Shown one piece after another: positions 6,209-14,505 of a DNA stretch of 33,190 nt (positions are counted from its first letter, which is position 1; each line of letters starts with the position of its first letter). The notes below the pieces were generated by a model. That model searched no databases and was not told the DNA's origin. It saw only the letters and a program-made list of their open reading frames with translations. The DNA comes from Cupriavidus pauculus (GTDB taxonomy: Bacteria > Pseudomonadota > Gammaproteobacteria > Burkholderiales > Burkholderiaceae), in contig NZ_PJRP01000030.1 in NCBI RefSeq assembly GCF_002858765.1, forward strand, positions 1-33,190. The letters run 5' to 3'. The translations under genes and the position numbers were made by a program.

Positions 6209-6934
6209 ATGCGAATCGGACTGTTCGCCACCTGTCTGGTGGACCTCATGCGCCCGGAAATCGGGTTCTCGGTGCTGAAGTTGCTGGAATCGGCTGGCTA
6301 CGAGGTGATGGTGCCCGAGGCACAGACCTGCTGCGGGCAGCCGGCATACAACTCGGGCGAGCGCGCCGTGTCGCGCGATCTGGCCGAGAAATTCCTGCGC
6401 GAGTTCGAGATGTTCGACTACGTGGTGGTGCCGTCCGGGTCCTGCGGCGGCATGATCCGCCACCACTATCACGACCTGCTGCGCGATGACCCCGAACTGC
6501 ATGGCCGCTACGAGCGGCTGCGCGAACGCGTGTTCGAACTTACCGATTTCCTGGTTAACGTGGCAAAGCTCGACAAGCTCGATTCCGGCTTTGCGGGCCA
6601 CATCACCTATCACGATTCGTGTTCCGGCCTGCGCGAACTGGGCGTCAAGCAGCAGCCGCGCGCGTTGCTGGGCAAGCTGCCCAACGTGCAACTGACCGAG
6701 ATGAAGGATTGCGAGGCCTGCTGCGGCTTCGGCGGTACGTTCTCGGTCAAGTACGGCAATATTTCCACGGCGATCGTCGACGAGAAGTGCGCCAACATCA
6801 AGGCCAGCGGTGCCGATGCCGTGGTGCTGGGCGACCTGGGCTGCATGCTCAATATCGAAGGCCGGCTGCGCCGCTCGGGCGATGCACAGACGCGCGTGCT
6901 CCATATCGCGCAGGTGCTGGCTGGCGACGCCTGA
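6209..6934 (+). CDS. lutA: L-lactate oxidation Fe-S protein LutA/LldE
   Basis: LutA is one subunit of the LutABC complex, which oxidises L-lactate to pyruvate using iron-sulfur centres at the inner face of the membrane. The 241-residue protein has two CCG (cysteine-rich) domains: CCGQPAYNSG and SGSCGGM in the first half, HDSCSGLRELG and CEACCGFGGTFS in the second. It starts at the ATG at 6209, after AGGAAG at 6201-6206; an open frame extends upstream to 6113 but is not conserved in character. lutB follows after 27 bases. No lutC gene follows lutB here, so the full complex would need a subunit from elsewhere. Confidence 0.92.
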   Translation: MRIGLFATCLVDLMRPEIGFSVLKLLESAGYEVMVPEAQTCCGQPAYNSGERAVSRDLAEKFLREFEMFDYVVVPSGSCGGMIRHHYHDLLRDDPELHGRYERLRERVFELTDFLVNVAKLDKLDSGFAGHITYHDSCSGLRELGVKQQPRALLGKLPNVQLTEMKDCEACCGFGGTFSVKYGNISTAIVDEKCANIKASGADAVVLGDLGCMLNIEGRLRRSGDAQTRVLHIAQVLAGDA

Positions 6935-6961
6935 CCCGCGAACCACAAGAGAGCCCCCACG

Positions 6962-8374
6962 ATGCAAGTGCATAGCATGGAATTCAAGGCGCGCGCCGGG
7001 CAGAAGCTGGCCGACCAGCGCCTGCAGCAGAACCTCAAGAAGCTGTCGACGAAGTTCGTGACGGCCCGTGCCGACGCCATCCGCGATATCGACTTCGACG
7101 CCACCCGTGCCGCGCTGAAGGAACGCCGCAACCGCGCCCTGGAAAACCTCGACGTCTGGCTGGCCACGTTTGAAGAAAATGCGACCAAGCGTGGCGCCAC
7201 GGTGCTGTTTGCCGAGACCACGGCCGACGCTGCCCGGCTCGTCGCCGAAATTGCGCAGAAGCACGGCGTGAAGAAGGTCATCAAGAGCAAGTCGATGGTG
7301 ACCGAGGAAATGCGGCTGAACCAGGTGCTGGGCGAGATGGGCGTGCAGAGCATCGAGACCGATCTGGGCGAGTACATCCTGCAGATCAACGATGCCGAGC
7401 CGCCGTCGCACATCATTGCGCCGGTGATCCACAAGGACAAGGACGAGATTGCCGACCTGTTCGCCAAGGTCCACAACAAGCCGCGCCTGACCGACATTCC
7501 CGAGATGACCCGCGAGGCGCGCGAAGTGCTGCGCCCCGAGTTCCTGTCTGCCGACATGGGCGTGACGGGCGGCAATTTCATCATTGCCGAGACCGGTTCC
7601 GTGGCGGTGGTCACGAACGAAGGCAACGAGGGCATGTGCACGATCATGCCGCGCGTGCATGTGGCCGTGACGGGCATCGAGAAGGTGTTGCCGACGCTGG
7701 AAGACCTGGCCACGGTGATGCGGCTGCTGCCGCGCTCGGCCACGGGGCAGGCGATCTCGAACTACTTCTCGCTGCTGACCGGACCGCGTGCCGAAGGCGA
7801 GCGCGATGGCCCGGAGCACATGTACTTCGTGCTGGTCGATGGCGGCCGTAGCGGGCTGATCGGTGGCGAATTCCAGGAGATGCTGCGTTGCATCCGCTGC
7901 GGCGCGTGCATGAACCACTGCCCCGTGTACCAGAAGATCGGCGGTCACGCATATGGCTGGGTCTATCCCGGTCCGATGGGCAGCGTGCTGACGCCGAGCT
8001 ATGTCGGCCTGGCCAATGCCGTGGACCTGCCGCAGGCCGCCACGCTTTGCGGCGAGTGCAACCGGGTGTGTCCGGCATCGATTCCGCTGTCCGACCTGCT
8101 GCGCAAGCTGCGCGAAAAGCAGATGGAGCGCCATCTGCGTCCGTGGCAGGAGCGCATGGCGCTGCAGGTCTGGGGCTACGTGGCGCGGCGCCCGGATCTG
8201 TATGCCTTTGTCACGCGCATGGGCGCGCGTATGCTGTCACGCATGGGCGGTCGCAGCAAGCTGATTGCCAGCCTGCCAATGGCGGGCAAGGGCTGGACCG
8301 AAACACGCGACATGCCGGCCCCGAGCGGCCGCACGTTCCGCGAGCTATACAAGGAAAGGAGGGCGCGTTCATGA
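6962..8374 (+). CDS. lutB: L-lactate oxidation Fe-S protein LutB/LldF
   Basis: LutB is the large iron-sulfur subunit of the lactate oxidation complex. The 470-residue protein has an N-terminal LUD domain (about 70-300) and a ferredoxin-like pair of 4Fe-4S motifs, CIRCGACMNHCP near 310-321 and CGECNRVCP near 363-371, then a C-terminal extension typical of LldF. Length and motifs are intact. It is cotranscribed with lutA. Its stop codon overlaps the ATG of the next small ORF by four bases (ATGA), implying coupled translation. Confidence 0.93.
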   Translation: MQVHSMEFKARAGQKLADQRLQQNLKKLSTKFVTARADAIRDIDFDATRAALKERRNRALENLDVWLATFEENATKRGATVLFAETTADAARLVAEIAQKHGVKKVIKSKSMVTEEMRLNQVLGEMGVQSIETDLGEYILQINDAEPPSHIIAPVIHKDKDEIADLFAKVHNKPRLTDIPEMTREAREVLRPEFLSADMGVTGGNFIIAETGSVAVVTNEGNEGMCTIMPRVHVAVTGIEKVLPTLEDLATVMRLLPRSATGQAISNYFSLLTGPRAEGERDGPEHMYFVLVDGGRSGLIGGEFQEMLRCIRCGACMNHCPVYQKIGGHAYGWVYPGPMGSVLTPSYVGLANAVDLPQAATLCGECNRVCPASIPLSDLLRKLREKQMERHLRPWQERMALQVWGYVARRPDLYAFVTRMGARMLSRMGGRSKLIASLPMAGKGWTETRDMPAPSGRTFRELYKERRARS

Positions 8375-8637
8375 GCGCCAATCAGGAAACGCTGGCCGTC
8401 ATGCGCCAGGCTTTGGATGCCCATCTGACCGGCGCGCTGCCAGCCGGCGAGCTGATCGCCCGGTGGCGGGCAGCGGCACCGTCGCTGACGCTGCCGCCCG
8501 TGTTCGGACAGGCAATGGAGGAATTGCTACGTCGCATGGAGATGGCGGCGGTCTTTGCGCAGGACAGCTGCTCGTTTTCGAGCACGGCGGTGACGGATCA
8601 GCTTCAGCGCTGGCTGGACAAGGCTGCCACTGCCTGA
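8371..8637 (+). CDS. Small conserved-looking protein coupled to lutB, function unknown
   Basis: An 88-residue acidic-to-neutral, helical protein starting MSANQETLAVMRQALDAHL. It has a near-perfect ribosome site (AAAGGAGG, 8355-8362, eight bases before the ATG) and overlaps the lutB stop by four bases, so it is almost certainly translated. I do not recognise the family. It has no signal peptide, membrane segment or metal motif, and a single cysteine. It stands where lutC (about 220 residues, LUD domain) is often found but is far too short to be LutC and shows no LUD motif. A role as small accessory or assembly subunit of the LutAB complex is conjecture from position. A bidirectional terminator follows. 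Confidence 0.82.
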   Translation: MSANQETLAVMRQALDAHLTGALPAGELIARWRAAAPSLTLPPVFGQAMEELLRRMEMAAVFAQDSCSFSSTAVTDQLQRWLDKAATA

Positions 8638-8673
8638 GAGACGCGCTGGATCCTTCCGACTGCCGGCACGAAC

Positions 8674-8709
8674 AAAAAAGCCCGCTTCGATACCGAGGCG
8701 GGCTTTTTT
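8674..8709. terminator. Bidirectional terminator between lut operon and ABC operon
   Basis: AAAAAAGCCCGC (8674-8685) is complementary to GCGGGCTTTTTT (8698-8709), so the stem is followed by a T-run on both strands. It sits between the convergent lutAB operon (+) and the TrpXYZ-type transporter operon (-) and serves both. Confidence 0.93.
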
Positions 8710-8735
8710 GCGTGCGGCTTGCGCGGCGGGTGCGA

Positions 8736-9530
8736 TCAGCTCAGCAGCAAGGCGTCGTCATCGAGCTGCTCGTGGCGCGTCTGCTCGAACATCTTGAGCA
8801 GATCGGGCACGTCCAGGCCCTTGCGCTGGTCGCCCGACACATCGAGCACCACCTGGCCCTGGTGCAGCATCACGGTGCGCTGGCCGTAGTCCAGCGCCTG
8901 GCGCATCGAGTGCGTGACCATCATCGTCGTCAGCTGGCTTTCCTCGACGATGCGCGCGGTCAGTTCCAGCACGAACGCTGCGGTCTTCGGGTCCAGCGCC
9001 GCCGTATGCTCATCGAGCAGCAGGATGCGCGACGGCTGCAGCGACGCCATCAGCAGGCTCACCGCCTGGCGCTGGCCGCCCGAAAGCAGGCCGATGCGGT
9101 CGGTCAGACGGTTTTCCAGGCCCAGGTTCAGCAGGCGCAGCTTGTCGCGGAACAGCTCGCGCGACGGCTTGTTCAGCGCCGGACGGAAACCGCGGCGCGA
9201 GCCACGTGCCATGGCCAGCGCCATGTTTTCCTCGATCGTCAGCGCCTCGCAGGTACCGGCCATCGGGTCCTGGAACACGCGGGCCACCAGATGGGCGCGA
9301 TCCCAGGCGGGCTGGCGCGTGACATCGGTGTCGTCGATCATGATGCGGCCGGTGTCGACCATCGTGTCGCCGCTGACGGCGTTCAGGAAGGTCGACTTGC
9401 CGGCACCATTGGACCCGATCACGGCCACGAACTGGCCGGCCGGGATTTCCAGGCTCAGGCCGCGCAGCGCGCGGTTTTCGATCGGCGTGCCCGGATTGAA
9501 GGTGAGCTTCAGGTTTTCAGCGCGCAGCAT
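8736..9530 (-). CDS. ABC transporter ATP-binding protein (TrpZ-like)
   Basis: The 264-residue ATPase of a three-gene importer whose permease and binding protein are encoded upstream. Walker A is GSNGAGKST (about 39-47), the signature LLSGGQRQ and Walker B LLLDEHTAALD. The DEH-TAALD variant is usual in this subfamily (COG1101). The frame can be read from a GTG at 9539, but this lies inside the ribosome site GGAGGT (9537-9542), which clearly serves the ATG at 9530. Only one base separates this ATG from the permease stop codon, so the two are translationally coupled. Confidence 0.9.
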   Translation of the reverse strand: MLRAENLKLTFNPGTPIENRALRGLSLEIPAGQFVAVIGSNGAGKSTFLNAVSGDTMVDTGRIMIDDTDVTRQPAWDRAHLVARVFQDPMAGTCEALTIEENMALAMARGSRRGFRPALNKPSRELFRDKLRLLNLGLENRLTDRIGLLSGGQRQAVSLLMASLQPSRILLLDEHTAALDPKTAAFVLELTARIVEESQLTTMMVTHSMRQALDYGQRTVMLHQGQVVLDVSGDQRKGLDVPDLLKMFEQTRHEQLDDDALLLS

Positions 9531-9531
9531 C

Positions 9532-10428
9532 TCAGGCACCTCCGTTCTTGCGGGCGAACAGCTTCTTGCGCGTGGCGGGCAGCACTAGCGCCAGCGTTAC
9601 CAGCGCGGCGGTCACCAGGTTCAGATCCTGTGCCTTGAGGCCGATGAATTCGGAATTCAACGCCAGCGCGATGAAGAACCGGTAAAGGATGGCGCCGACC
9701 ACCACCGCCAGCGTCACGTACACCAGGCGTCGCGCCGGGATGATGGTCTCGCCGATGATCACGGCGGCCAGGCCGATCACGATCGTGCCGATACCCATCG
9801 AGATGTCCGAGCCGCCTTGCGTCTGGGCGAACAATGCACCCGCCAGGGCCACCAGCGCGTTCGACAGCGCCATGCCGGCCAGCGTGGCCCGGCCGGTGGG
9901 CACGCCCTGGGCACGCGCCATGCGCGGATTGGCGCCGGTGGCGCGCATGGCCAGGCCAAGCTGCGACGAGAAGAACCAGTCCAGCGCCAGCTTGGCGATG
10001 ATCACCACCACGACCAGCACCAGCGGGCGCAGCACGTAGTCGGGCATCCACTCGGGCTGCAGGATCGTGAAGATGGTCGGCTCGGTGATCAGCGGCACGT
10101 TGGGGCGGCCCATGATGCGCAGGTTGATCGAGTACAGCGCGATCATCATCAGGATACTGGCCAGCAGATCCATGATCTTCAGGCGCACGTTGAGCCAGCC
10201 GGTGATCCAGCCGGCGATGGCGCCGGCCGCGATGGCCACCAGCGTGGCCATGAACGGATCCTGTCCGGCGGAGATCAGCGTGGCGGCGACTGCGCCACCC
10301 AGCGGAAAGCTGCCGTCAACGGTCAGATCGGGAAAATTGAGGATGCGGAACGAGATCAGCACCCCGAGCGCCACGAGGCTGAAGATCAGGCCGATCTCCA
10401 GGGCGCCCAGCAGGGAAAAGAGGGACAT
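9532..10428 (-). CDS. ABC transporter permease (TrpY-like, LivH-related)
   Basis: A 298-residue integral membrane permease of the branched-chain-amino-acid-permease superfamily (COG4120). It has about eight hydrophobic segments and the cytoplasmic coupling-helix region GLAMRATGANPRMARAQGV. It forms the membrane channel of the importer with the neighbouring ATPase. The open frame extends to 10512, but the ATG at 10428 has AGGA eight bases upstream and begins directly with the first membrane helix (MSLFSLLGALEIGLIFSLV). Related systems in Gram-positives import tryptophan or other aromatic compounds; the substrate here is not known. Confidence 0.9.
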   Translation of the reverse strand: MSLFSLLGALEIGLIFSLVALGVLISFRILNFPDLTVDGSFPLGGAVAATLISAGQDPFMATLVAIAAGAIAGWITGWLNVRLKIMDLLASILMMIALYSINLRIMGRPNVPLITEPTIFTILQPEWMPDYVLRPLVLVVVVIIAKLALDWFFSSQLGLAMRATGANPRMARAQGVPTGRATLAGMALSNALVALAGALFAQTQGGSDISMGIGTIVIGLAAVIIGETIIPARRLVYVTLAVVVGAILYRFFIALALNSEFIGLKAQDLNLVTAALVTLALVLPATRKKLFARKNGGA

Positions 10429-10528
10429 GGGGGGAATCCTTTGCAGGCCGTCCGGCCGGCCCGGATAGGGCCATTGGGGGCGCTTCGGGCCGCGCGCCAC
10501 AGGGTAGGGCACGCGGCAACCGGCAGTA

Positions 10529-11509
10529 TTACTTGATGACGGTCTTGGCTTCCTTGACCAGATCCGGCGACAGCGTCACGCCTTGCTTCTCGGCGGCGCC
10601 CGTGTTCACGAACAGTTCGAGGTTGTCCGACGTTTGCGAGGCAATCGCGCCCGGCTTCTCGCCCTTCAGGATACGCACCACGACCTTGCCGGTCTGGTGG
10701 CCCAGGTCGCCGTAGTTGATGCCCAGCGCGGCGATGGCGCCACGCTTGACGCTGTCGGTATCGGCAGCGATCAGCGGGATCTTCGATTCGTTGGCCACCT
10801 TGACCAGCGATTCGTAGGCCGACACCACATTGTTGTCGGTGTTCGTGTAGATCACGTCGACCTTGCCGATCAGGCTCTTGGCAGCCGGGCCGATGTCCAC
10901 GGTACGCGGTGCGGCGGCTTCCTTCAGCGACATGCCCTGCTTGGCCAGCAGGTCCTTCAGTTCCTTGACCACCACCACCGAGTTGGCTTCACCGGGGTTG
11001 TAGACCATGCCGACGGTCTTGGCCTTGGGCACCACGCGCTTGATCAGCGACACCTGCTTGTCCAGCGGCAGCTTGTCCGACACGCCGGTCACGTTGGTGC
11101 CCGTCGCGCCCCAGCCCTTCACCAGCTGTGCAGCCACCGGATCGGTCACGCCCGAGTACACCACGGGCACGGTCTTGGTGGCGGCTACCACGGCCTGGGC
11201 CGACGGCGTGGCGATGGCCACGATCGCGCTCGGCTGGTCGCCCACGAACTTGCGGGCGATCTGGGCGGCGGTGCCCGGGTTGCCCTGGGCGCTCTGGTAT
11301 TCCCACTTCAGGTTCTTGTCGGCGTCGTAGCCGGCGGTCTTCAGTTCGTCGCGCACGCCATCGCGGATGGCGTCGAGCGCGGGGTGATCCACGATCGACA
11401 GGACCTTCACGGTGGCGGTCTGGGCCTGCACGGCGCCGCCGTAGAGCAGGGCCAGCGCTACCGCGCTGCCGAGGATGGACTGGGTGGTGGATGCCTTGAG
11501 ACGCAGCAT
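10529..11509 (-). CDS. ABC transporter substrate-binding protein (TrpX-like)
   Basis: The 326-residue periplasmic binding protein (ABC_sub_bind family, PF04392) of the three-gene importer. A signal peptide covers about 1-29 (cleavage near VQAQ). The mature part has two periplasmic-binding lobes and typical segments such as QGNPGTAAQIARKF and GVTDPVAAQLV. It is the first gene of the operon, 100 bases before the permease. The start has a purine-rich GGGGGAGAA upstream. TrpX relatives bind aromatic amino acids, but this family also takes up other small molecules, so the ligand is open. Confidence 0.9.
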   Translation of the reverse strand: MLRLKASTTQSILGSAVALALLYGGAVQAQTATVKVLSIVDHPALDAIRDGVRDELKTAGYDADKNLKWEYQSAQGNPGTAAQIARKFVGDQPSAIVAIATPSAQAVVAATKTVPVVYSGVTDPVAAQLVKGWGATGTNVTGVSDKLPLDKQVSLIKRVVPKAKTVGMVYNPGEANSVVVVKELKDLLAKQGMSLKEAAAPRTVDIGPAAKSLIGKVDVIYTNTDNNVVSAYESLVKVANESKIPLIAADTDSVKRGAIAALGINYGDLGHQTGKVVVRILKGEKPGAIASQTSDNLELFVNTGAAEKQGVTLSPDLVKEAKTVIK

Positions 11510-11884
11510 GTAATTGTTCTCCCCCGAGGGTTCGGTGCTTTTCAGTCAGTCAGCCGCAAACGGTACGACAGCCGTCCTGACGGGCGCCGGCAGGCCGAAA
11601 GGGCATCTGCGGGCTGCCCGGCGGTCCATATGCGGACGCGGCGCGCCCGGCGGCAGGTACGGGCACGCGCGTGATCACATCGGATGCGACGGCGCGAAGC
11701 CTGCGAGCATACCATTTTCGGCCCCTGCTGGGATCGCTTTTGGTGCTGCATCGCGCCATATCCTGCCGAAAAACACCCTCCAAAGAAGGGTGTGCCGCAA
11801 GATATTGCGCGAGATTGTCATTTTTCGCGTGAATGCGCCCGATGGCCGACACGGGGTAGCAGCCCGGACGCACCCGCTTGGGGC
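11510..11884. other. Intergenic region between pyrD and the TrpX-like gene
   Basis: The region holds no gene I can support. It contains the putative pyrD terminator at its right side (11769-11793) and must contain the leftward promoter of the transporter operon. TATGCT on the minus strand near 11702-11707 could be a -10 element, but I see no matching -35. Confidence 0.5.
11769..11793 (-). terminator. Probable intrinsic terminator of pyrD
   Basis: On the minus strand ACACCCT and AGGGTGT form a perfect seven-pair stem with a seven-base loop, followed by TTTT. It is about 90 bases beyond the pyrD stop codon. Confidence 0.7.
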
Positions 11885-12919
11885 CTACCGGCGCAGGGCG
11901 GCGGCGCAGTCGCGTACCAGCGTCGGGCCGCGGTAAATCAAGCCGCTGTAGACCTGTACCAGCTGCGCGCCGGCATCGATTTTGGCGCGCGCGCCCGCGC
12001 CGTCGAAGATGCCGCCCACGCCAATAATTGGCAGATCATTGCCAACGACCTTGCGCAGTTCACGCACCACGCGCGTCGATGCCTCGAAGACAGGGCGGCC
12101 GGACAGGCCACCGGCTTCCTCGGCATGGGGCAGGCCCTTCACCGCGTCGCGCGAGATGGTGGTGTTGGTGGCGATCACGCCGTCGATGCCATGGCGCACC
12201 AGCGCGTCACCGATATTGCGGATCTGGTCGTCATCCAGATCGGGAGCGATCTTCAGCGCCACCGGCACGTAGCGCTTGTGCTGGTCGGCAAGGCGCTGCT
12301 GGGCGGTCTTGAGCGTGGACAGCAGGCTGTCCAGTTCGCTGGCGCCCTGCAGCTGGCGCAGGTTCTTGGTGTTGGGCGACGAGATGTTCACCGTCACGTA
12401 GCTGGCGTGCGGATAGACGCGCTCCAGGCAGTACAGATAGTCGTCCGCTGCGCGCTCGATCGGCGTATCGGCGTTCTTGCCGATGTTCAGGCCCAGTACG
12501 CCGCCTTCGGCCTTCCAGCGCGAAGCCTGCACGTTGCGGATGAACGCGTCGACGCCGCCATTGTTGAAGCCCATGCGGTTGATCAGCGCATCGGCCTGCG
12601 GCAGGCGGAACATGCGCGGACGCGGATTGCCTGCCTGGGCGCGCGGCGTGACGGTGCCTACCTCGATAAAGCCGAAACCGAACGCGGCCAGGCCATCGAT
12701 ATAGGCCCCGTCCTTGTCCAGCCCTGCGGCCAGACCCACCGGGTTCGGGAAGCGGATGCCCATCACGGTGCGCGGATCGTCGGCGATGCTGTTGCCGAGG
12801 CAGCCGGCCAGGCCCATGCGATGGGCCCGCATCAGATTGTTCAGGGTGAAATGGTGGGCGTCCTCCGCGTCCATGGAGAACAGGGCGGGGCGAAAGAGGG
12901 GATAGAGCGCGTTGAGCAC
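11885..12919 (-). CDS. pyrD: Dihydroorotate dehydrogenase (quinone), class 2
   Basis: PyrD oxidises dihydroorotate to orotate in pyrimidine synthesis, passing electrons through FMN to membrane quinone. The N-terminal helical extension (about 1-35), the mark of class 2 enzymes, is present. FMN-contact segments include PVGLAAGLDKDG and GFGFIEVGTVTP, the catalytic serine lies in NISSPNTKNLR (about residue 170) and the phosphate loop is GVGGIFDG. I start at the GTG at 12919, which gives 344 residues beginning with LNALYPLFRPALF, the conserved family start. An ATG at 12967 would add 16 residues and neither has a clear ribosome site. It lies downstream of bpt on the same strand. Confidence 0.93.
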   Translation of the reverse strand: MLNALYPLFRPALFSMDAEDAHHFTLNNLMRAHRMGLAGCLGNSIADDPRTVMGIRFPNPVGLAAGLDKDGAYIDGLAAFGFGFIEVGTVTPRAQAGNPRPRMFRLPQADALINRMGFNNGGVDAFIRNVQASRWKAEGGVLGLNIGKNADTPIERAADDYLYCLERVYPHASYVTVNISSPNTKNLRQLQGASELDSLLSTLKTAQQRLADQHKRYVPVALKIAPDLDDDQIRNIGDALVRHGIDGVIATNTTISRDAVKGLPHAEEAGGLSGRPVFEASTRVVRELRKVVGNDLPIIGVGGIFDGAGARAKIDAGAQLVQVYSGLIYRGPTLVRDCAAALRR

Positions 12920-13074
12920 GGGTGGGGCGCGGCCGGGGCCGGCGAGGAGTCGGAACCAGGGCGGCATTGTAGCCGTTCAGGCCACGGTTGCCCCCAATTT
13001 CGCCCTGTTCTGGCTCGAATTGCCCCGTTTCGCGCTGGTTTGCCTGCCTTTGCCCCGCGGCCTGCGTCTGGCGC

Positions 13075-13872
13075 TTATTCCTGTGCCGGACCGGGATTCG
13101 GCTGGGGCTGCGGGTCCGGCGTGGCGGGTGCACCCTCGAACGCGTGCCACTGGTTGCCAGTCAGCACCTGCAGCGGCTGGAAGCGCGCCTTGTAGGCCAT
13201 CTTGCGGCTGTCTGCAATCCAGTAGCCAAGGTACAGGTGTGGCAGGCCCAGCTCCCGGGTCTGATTGATCTGCCAGAGGATGTTGTAAGTGCCGTAGCTG
13301 GTGCCAGTCGCCAGCGGGTCATAGAACGTGTAGACCGACGACAATCCGTCGTCGAGCACATCGATCATGCTGACCATGCGCAGCTTGCCGGCCTCCGCCG
13401 AACCGGGCGGCTCGCGGAATTCCACCAGCCGGGAATTGACCCGGCTTTGCAGCAGGAACTGCTCGTACTGGTCGCGGCTGTCCTGGTCCATGCCGCCGCC
13501 GGCGTGGCGCATCGACTGGTAGAGCAGATACAGCGCGTAGTGCTCTTCCACGTACGTCAGCGGTGCCACCAGGGCCTGCAGGCCCTGATGCTGCTTCCAC
13601 GCGCGACGCTGGCTGCGGTCGGGCTCGAACTGGTCCACCAGCACCCGGCACGGCGTGCAGGCGCGGCATTCGTCGCAATAGGGACGGTACGTGAATATGC
13701 CGCTGCGGCGAAACCCGGCCCGCACCAGCCGCGAGTAGACATCGGCGTTGATCAGGTGGGCGGGGGTTGCTACCTGCGAGCGCGCCATGCGGCCTTCCAG
13801 GTAGCTGCAAGCGTAGGGCGCCGTCGCATAAAACTGCAGCGCGGAGAGCGGAAGTTCCTTCAGCTTGCTCAT
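13075..13872 (-). CDS. bpt: Aspartate/glutamate leucyltransferase (N-degron pathway)
   Basis: Bpt transfers leucine from leucyl-tRNA to proteins with N-terminal Asp or Glu, marking them for ClpS-ClpAP. The 265-residue protein has the N-terminal ATE domain (CSYLEGRMARSQV near 22-34; cysteine-rich YCDECRACTPCRV near 64-76) and the C-terminal acetyltransferase-like domain (SSVYTFYDP and LPHLYLGYWI, with RKMAYKARFQPLQ). All hallmark segments are intact. The Pro-rich C-terminal tail (about 250-265) is extra. In related genera aat, bpt and pyrD are normally neighbours; here bpt is separated from aat by an opposing gene. Confidence 0.92.
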   Translation of the reverse strand: MSKLKELPLSALQFYATAPYACSYLEGRMARSQVATPAHLINADVYSRLVRAGFRRSGIFTYRPYCDECRACTPCRVLVDQFEPDRSQRRAWKQHQGLQALVAPLTYVEEHYALYLLYQSMRHAGGGMDQDSRDQYEQFLLQSRVNSRLVEFREPPGSAEAGKLRMVSMIDVLDDGLSSVYTFYDPLATGTSYGTYNILWQINQTRELGLPHLYLGYWIADSRKMAYKARFQPLQVLTGNQWHAFEGAPATPDPQPQPNPGPAQE

Positions 13873-14000
13873 GACGTCGAATGAGGGGGCGGCGCGTCGG
13901 ACGCCGGCATTGCGGGTCTGAGTGGCAGTCTATCAGAGCCCATTGGGGCACGTCTGCAAGCCGCATTGGCACGGCGGCCGGCAATTTGAGATTCCTCGCA

Positions 14001-14029
14001 TTGTTTTCAGGCCGGCGGCTTTTTACGAT
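14001..14029 (+). promoter_or_regulatory. Possible promoter of the coiled-coil membrane protein gene
   Basis: TTGTTT (14001-14006) and TACGAT (14024-14029) are 17 bases apart, matching three and four of six consensus positions. The expected start near 14036 leaves a leader of about 20 bases with a good ribosome site, so the gene has its own transcript. Confidence 0.4.
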
Positions 14030-14057
14030 GGGCTCTCTGATACTTCAGGAGCACATC

Positions 14058-14501
14058 ATGGCCTCGTTGCCGTTCGAGGAAGGTTTGGGAAAGACGCAGT
14101 CCGGCACGACACTGGTTGCCGGCTACCCCGTGGGGCGGTGGACGCGCTACGCCGACATGGCGGCCGTGGCCGGTGTCGGGATTGGGTTGCTCGTCGCGGT
14201 GTTCGGCATGCTGGACTACCAGCGCAAGGCCTTCGGCGACATGATGGCGCCCCTTGTCGACGCCATATCGGAAATGGACAAGCGACTCAGCGGGGAAATC
14301 GCGGCGGTGGACAAAAAGCTCAGTGGGGAAATGAAGGGGCTGGAAGCGCGGCTCGTCGACAGTATCGAAGGGACGCACCGACGCATCGACGACACCAACC
14401 GGCACCTGGCCGAAACCAATCAGCGCCTTGCCGGGCTGGAGAAGGAGATGGGTGGCATCAACGTCCGCCTGGGCCGGCTGGAAGGCAAGGCCGGCAAATG
14501 A
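14058..14501 (+). CDS. Membrane-anchored coiled-coil protein, function unknown
   Basis: A 147-residue protein with a short polar N terminus, one hydrophobic segment (about 35-54, VAGVGIGLLVAVFGM) and a long C-terminal coiled coil (about 65-145). The coil starts with two short repeats (MDKRLSGEIAAV and VDKKLSGEMKGL) and continues with leucine/charged heptads. It resembles small phage- or DUF1640-like coiled-coil proteins, but I cannot name a family. AGGAG lies eight bases before the ATG at 14058, making the start secure. It is inserted head-on between bpt and aat, ending four bases before the aat stop codon. The ends of such convergent genes suggest overlapping 3' transcripts. Confidence 0.8.
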   Translation: MASLPFEEGLGKTQSGTTLVAGYPVGRWTRYADMAAVAGVGIGLLVAVFGMLDYQRKAFGDMMAPLVDAISEMDKRLSGEIAAVDKKLSGEMKGLEARLVDSIEGTHRRIDDTNRHLAETNQRLAGLEKEMGGINVRLGRLEGKAGK

Positions 14502-14505
14502 AAGC

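Noticed and set aside
6101..8134. A 677-codon open frame on the minus strand across lutA and lutB
   Set aside because: Antisense to two genes with intact Fe-S motifs; codon pattern and His/Arg-rich translation identify it as a shadow.
8371..8637. Calling the small ORF a truncated lutC
   Set aside because: It has its own strong start, no LUD-domain motif, and a natural stop just before the terminator; there is no sign of frameshift or deleted remainder.
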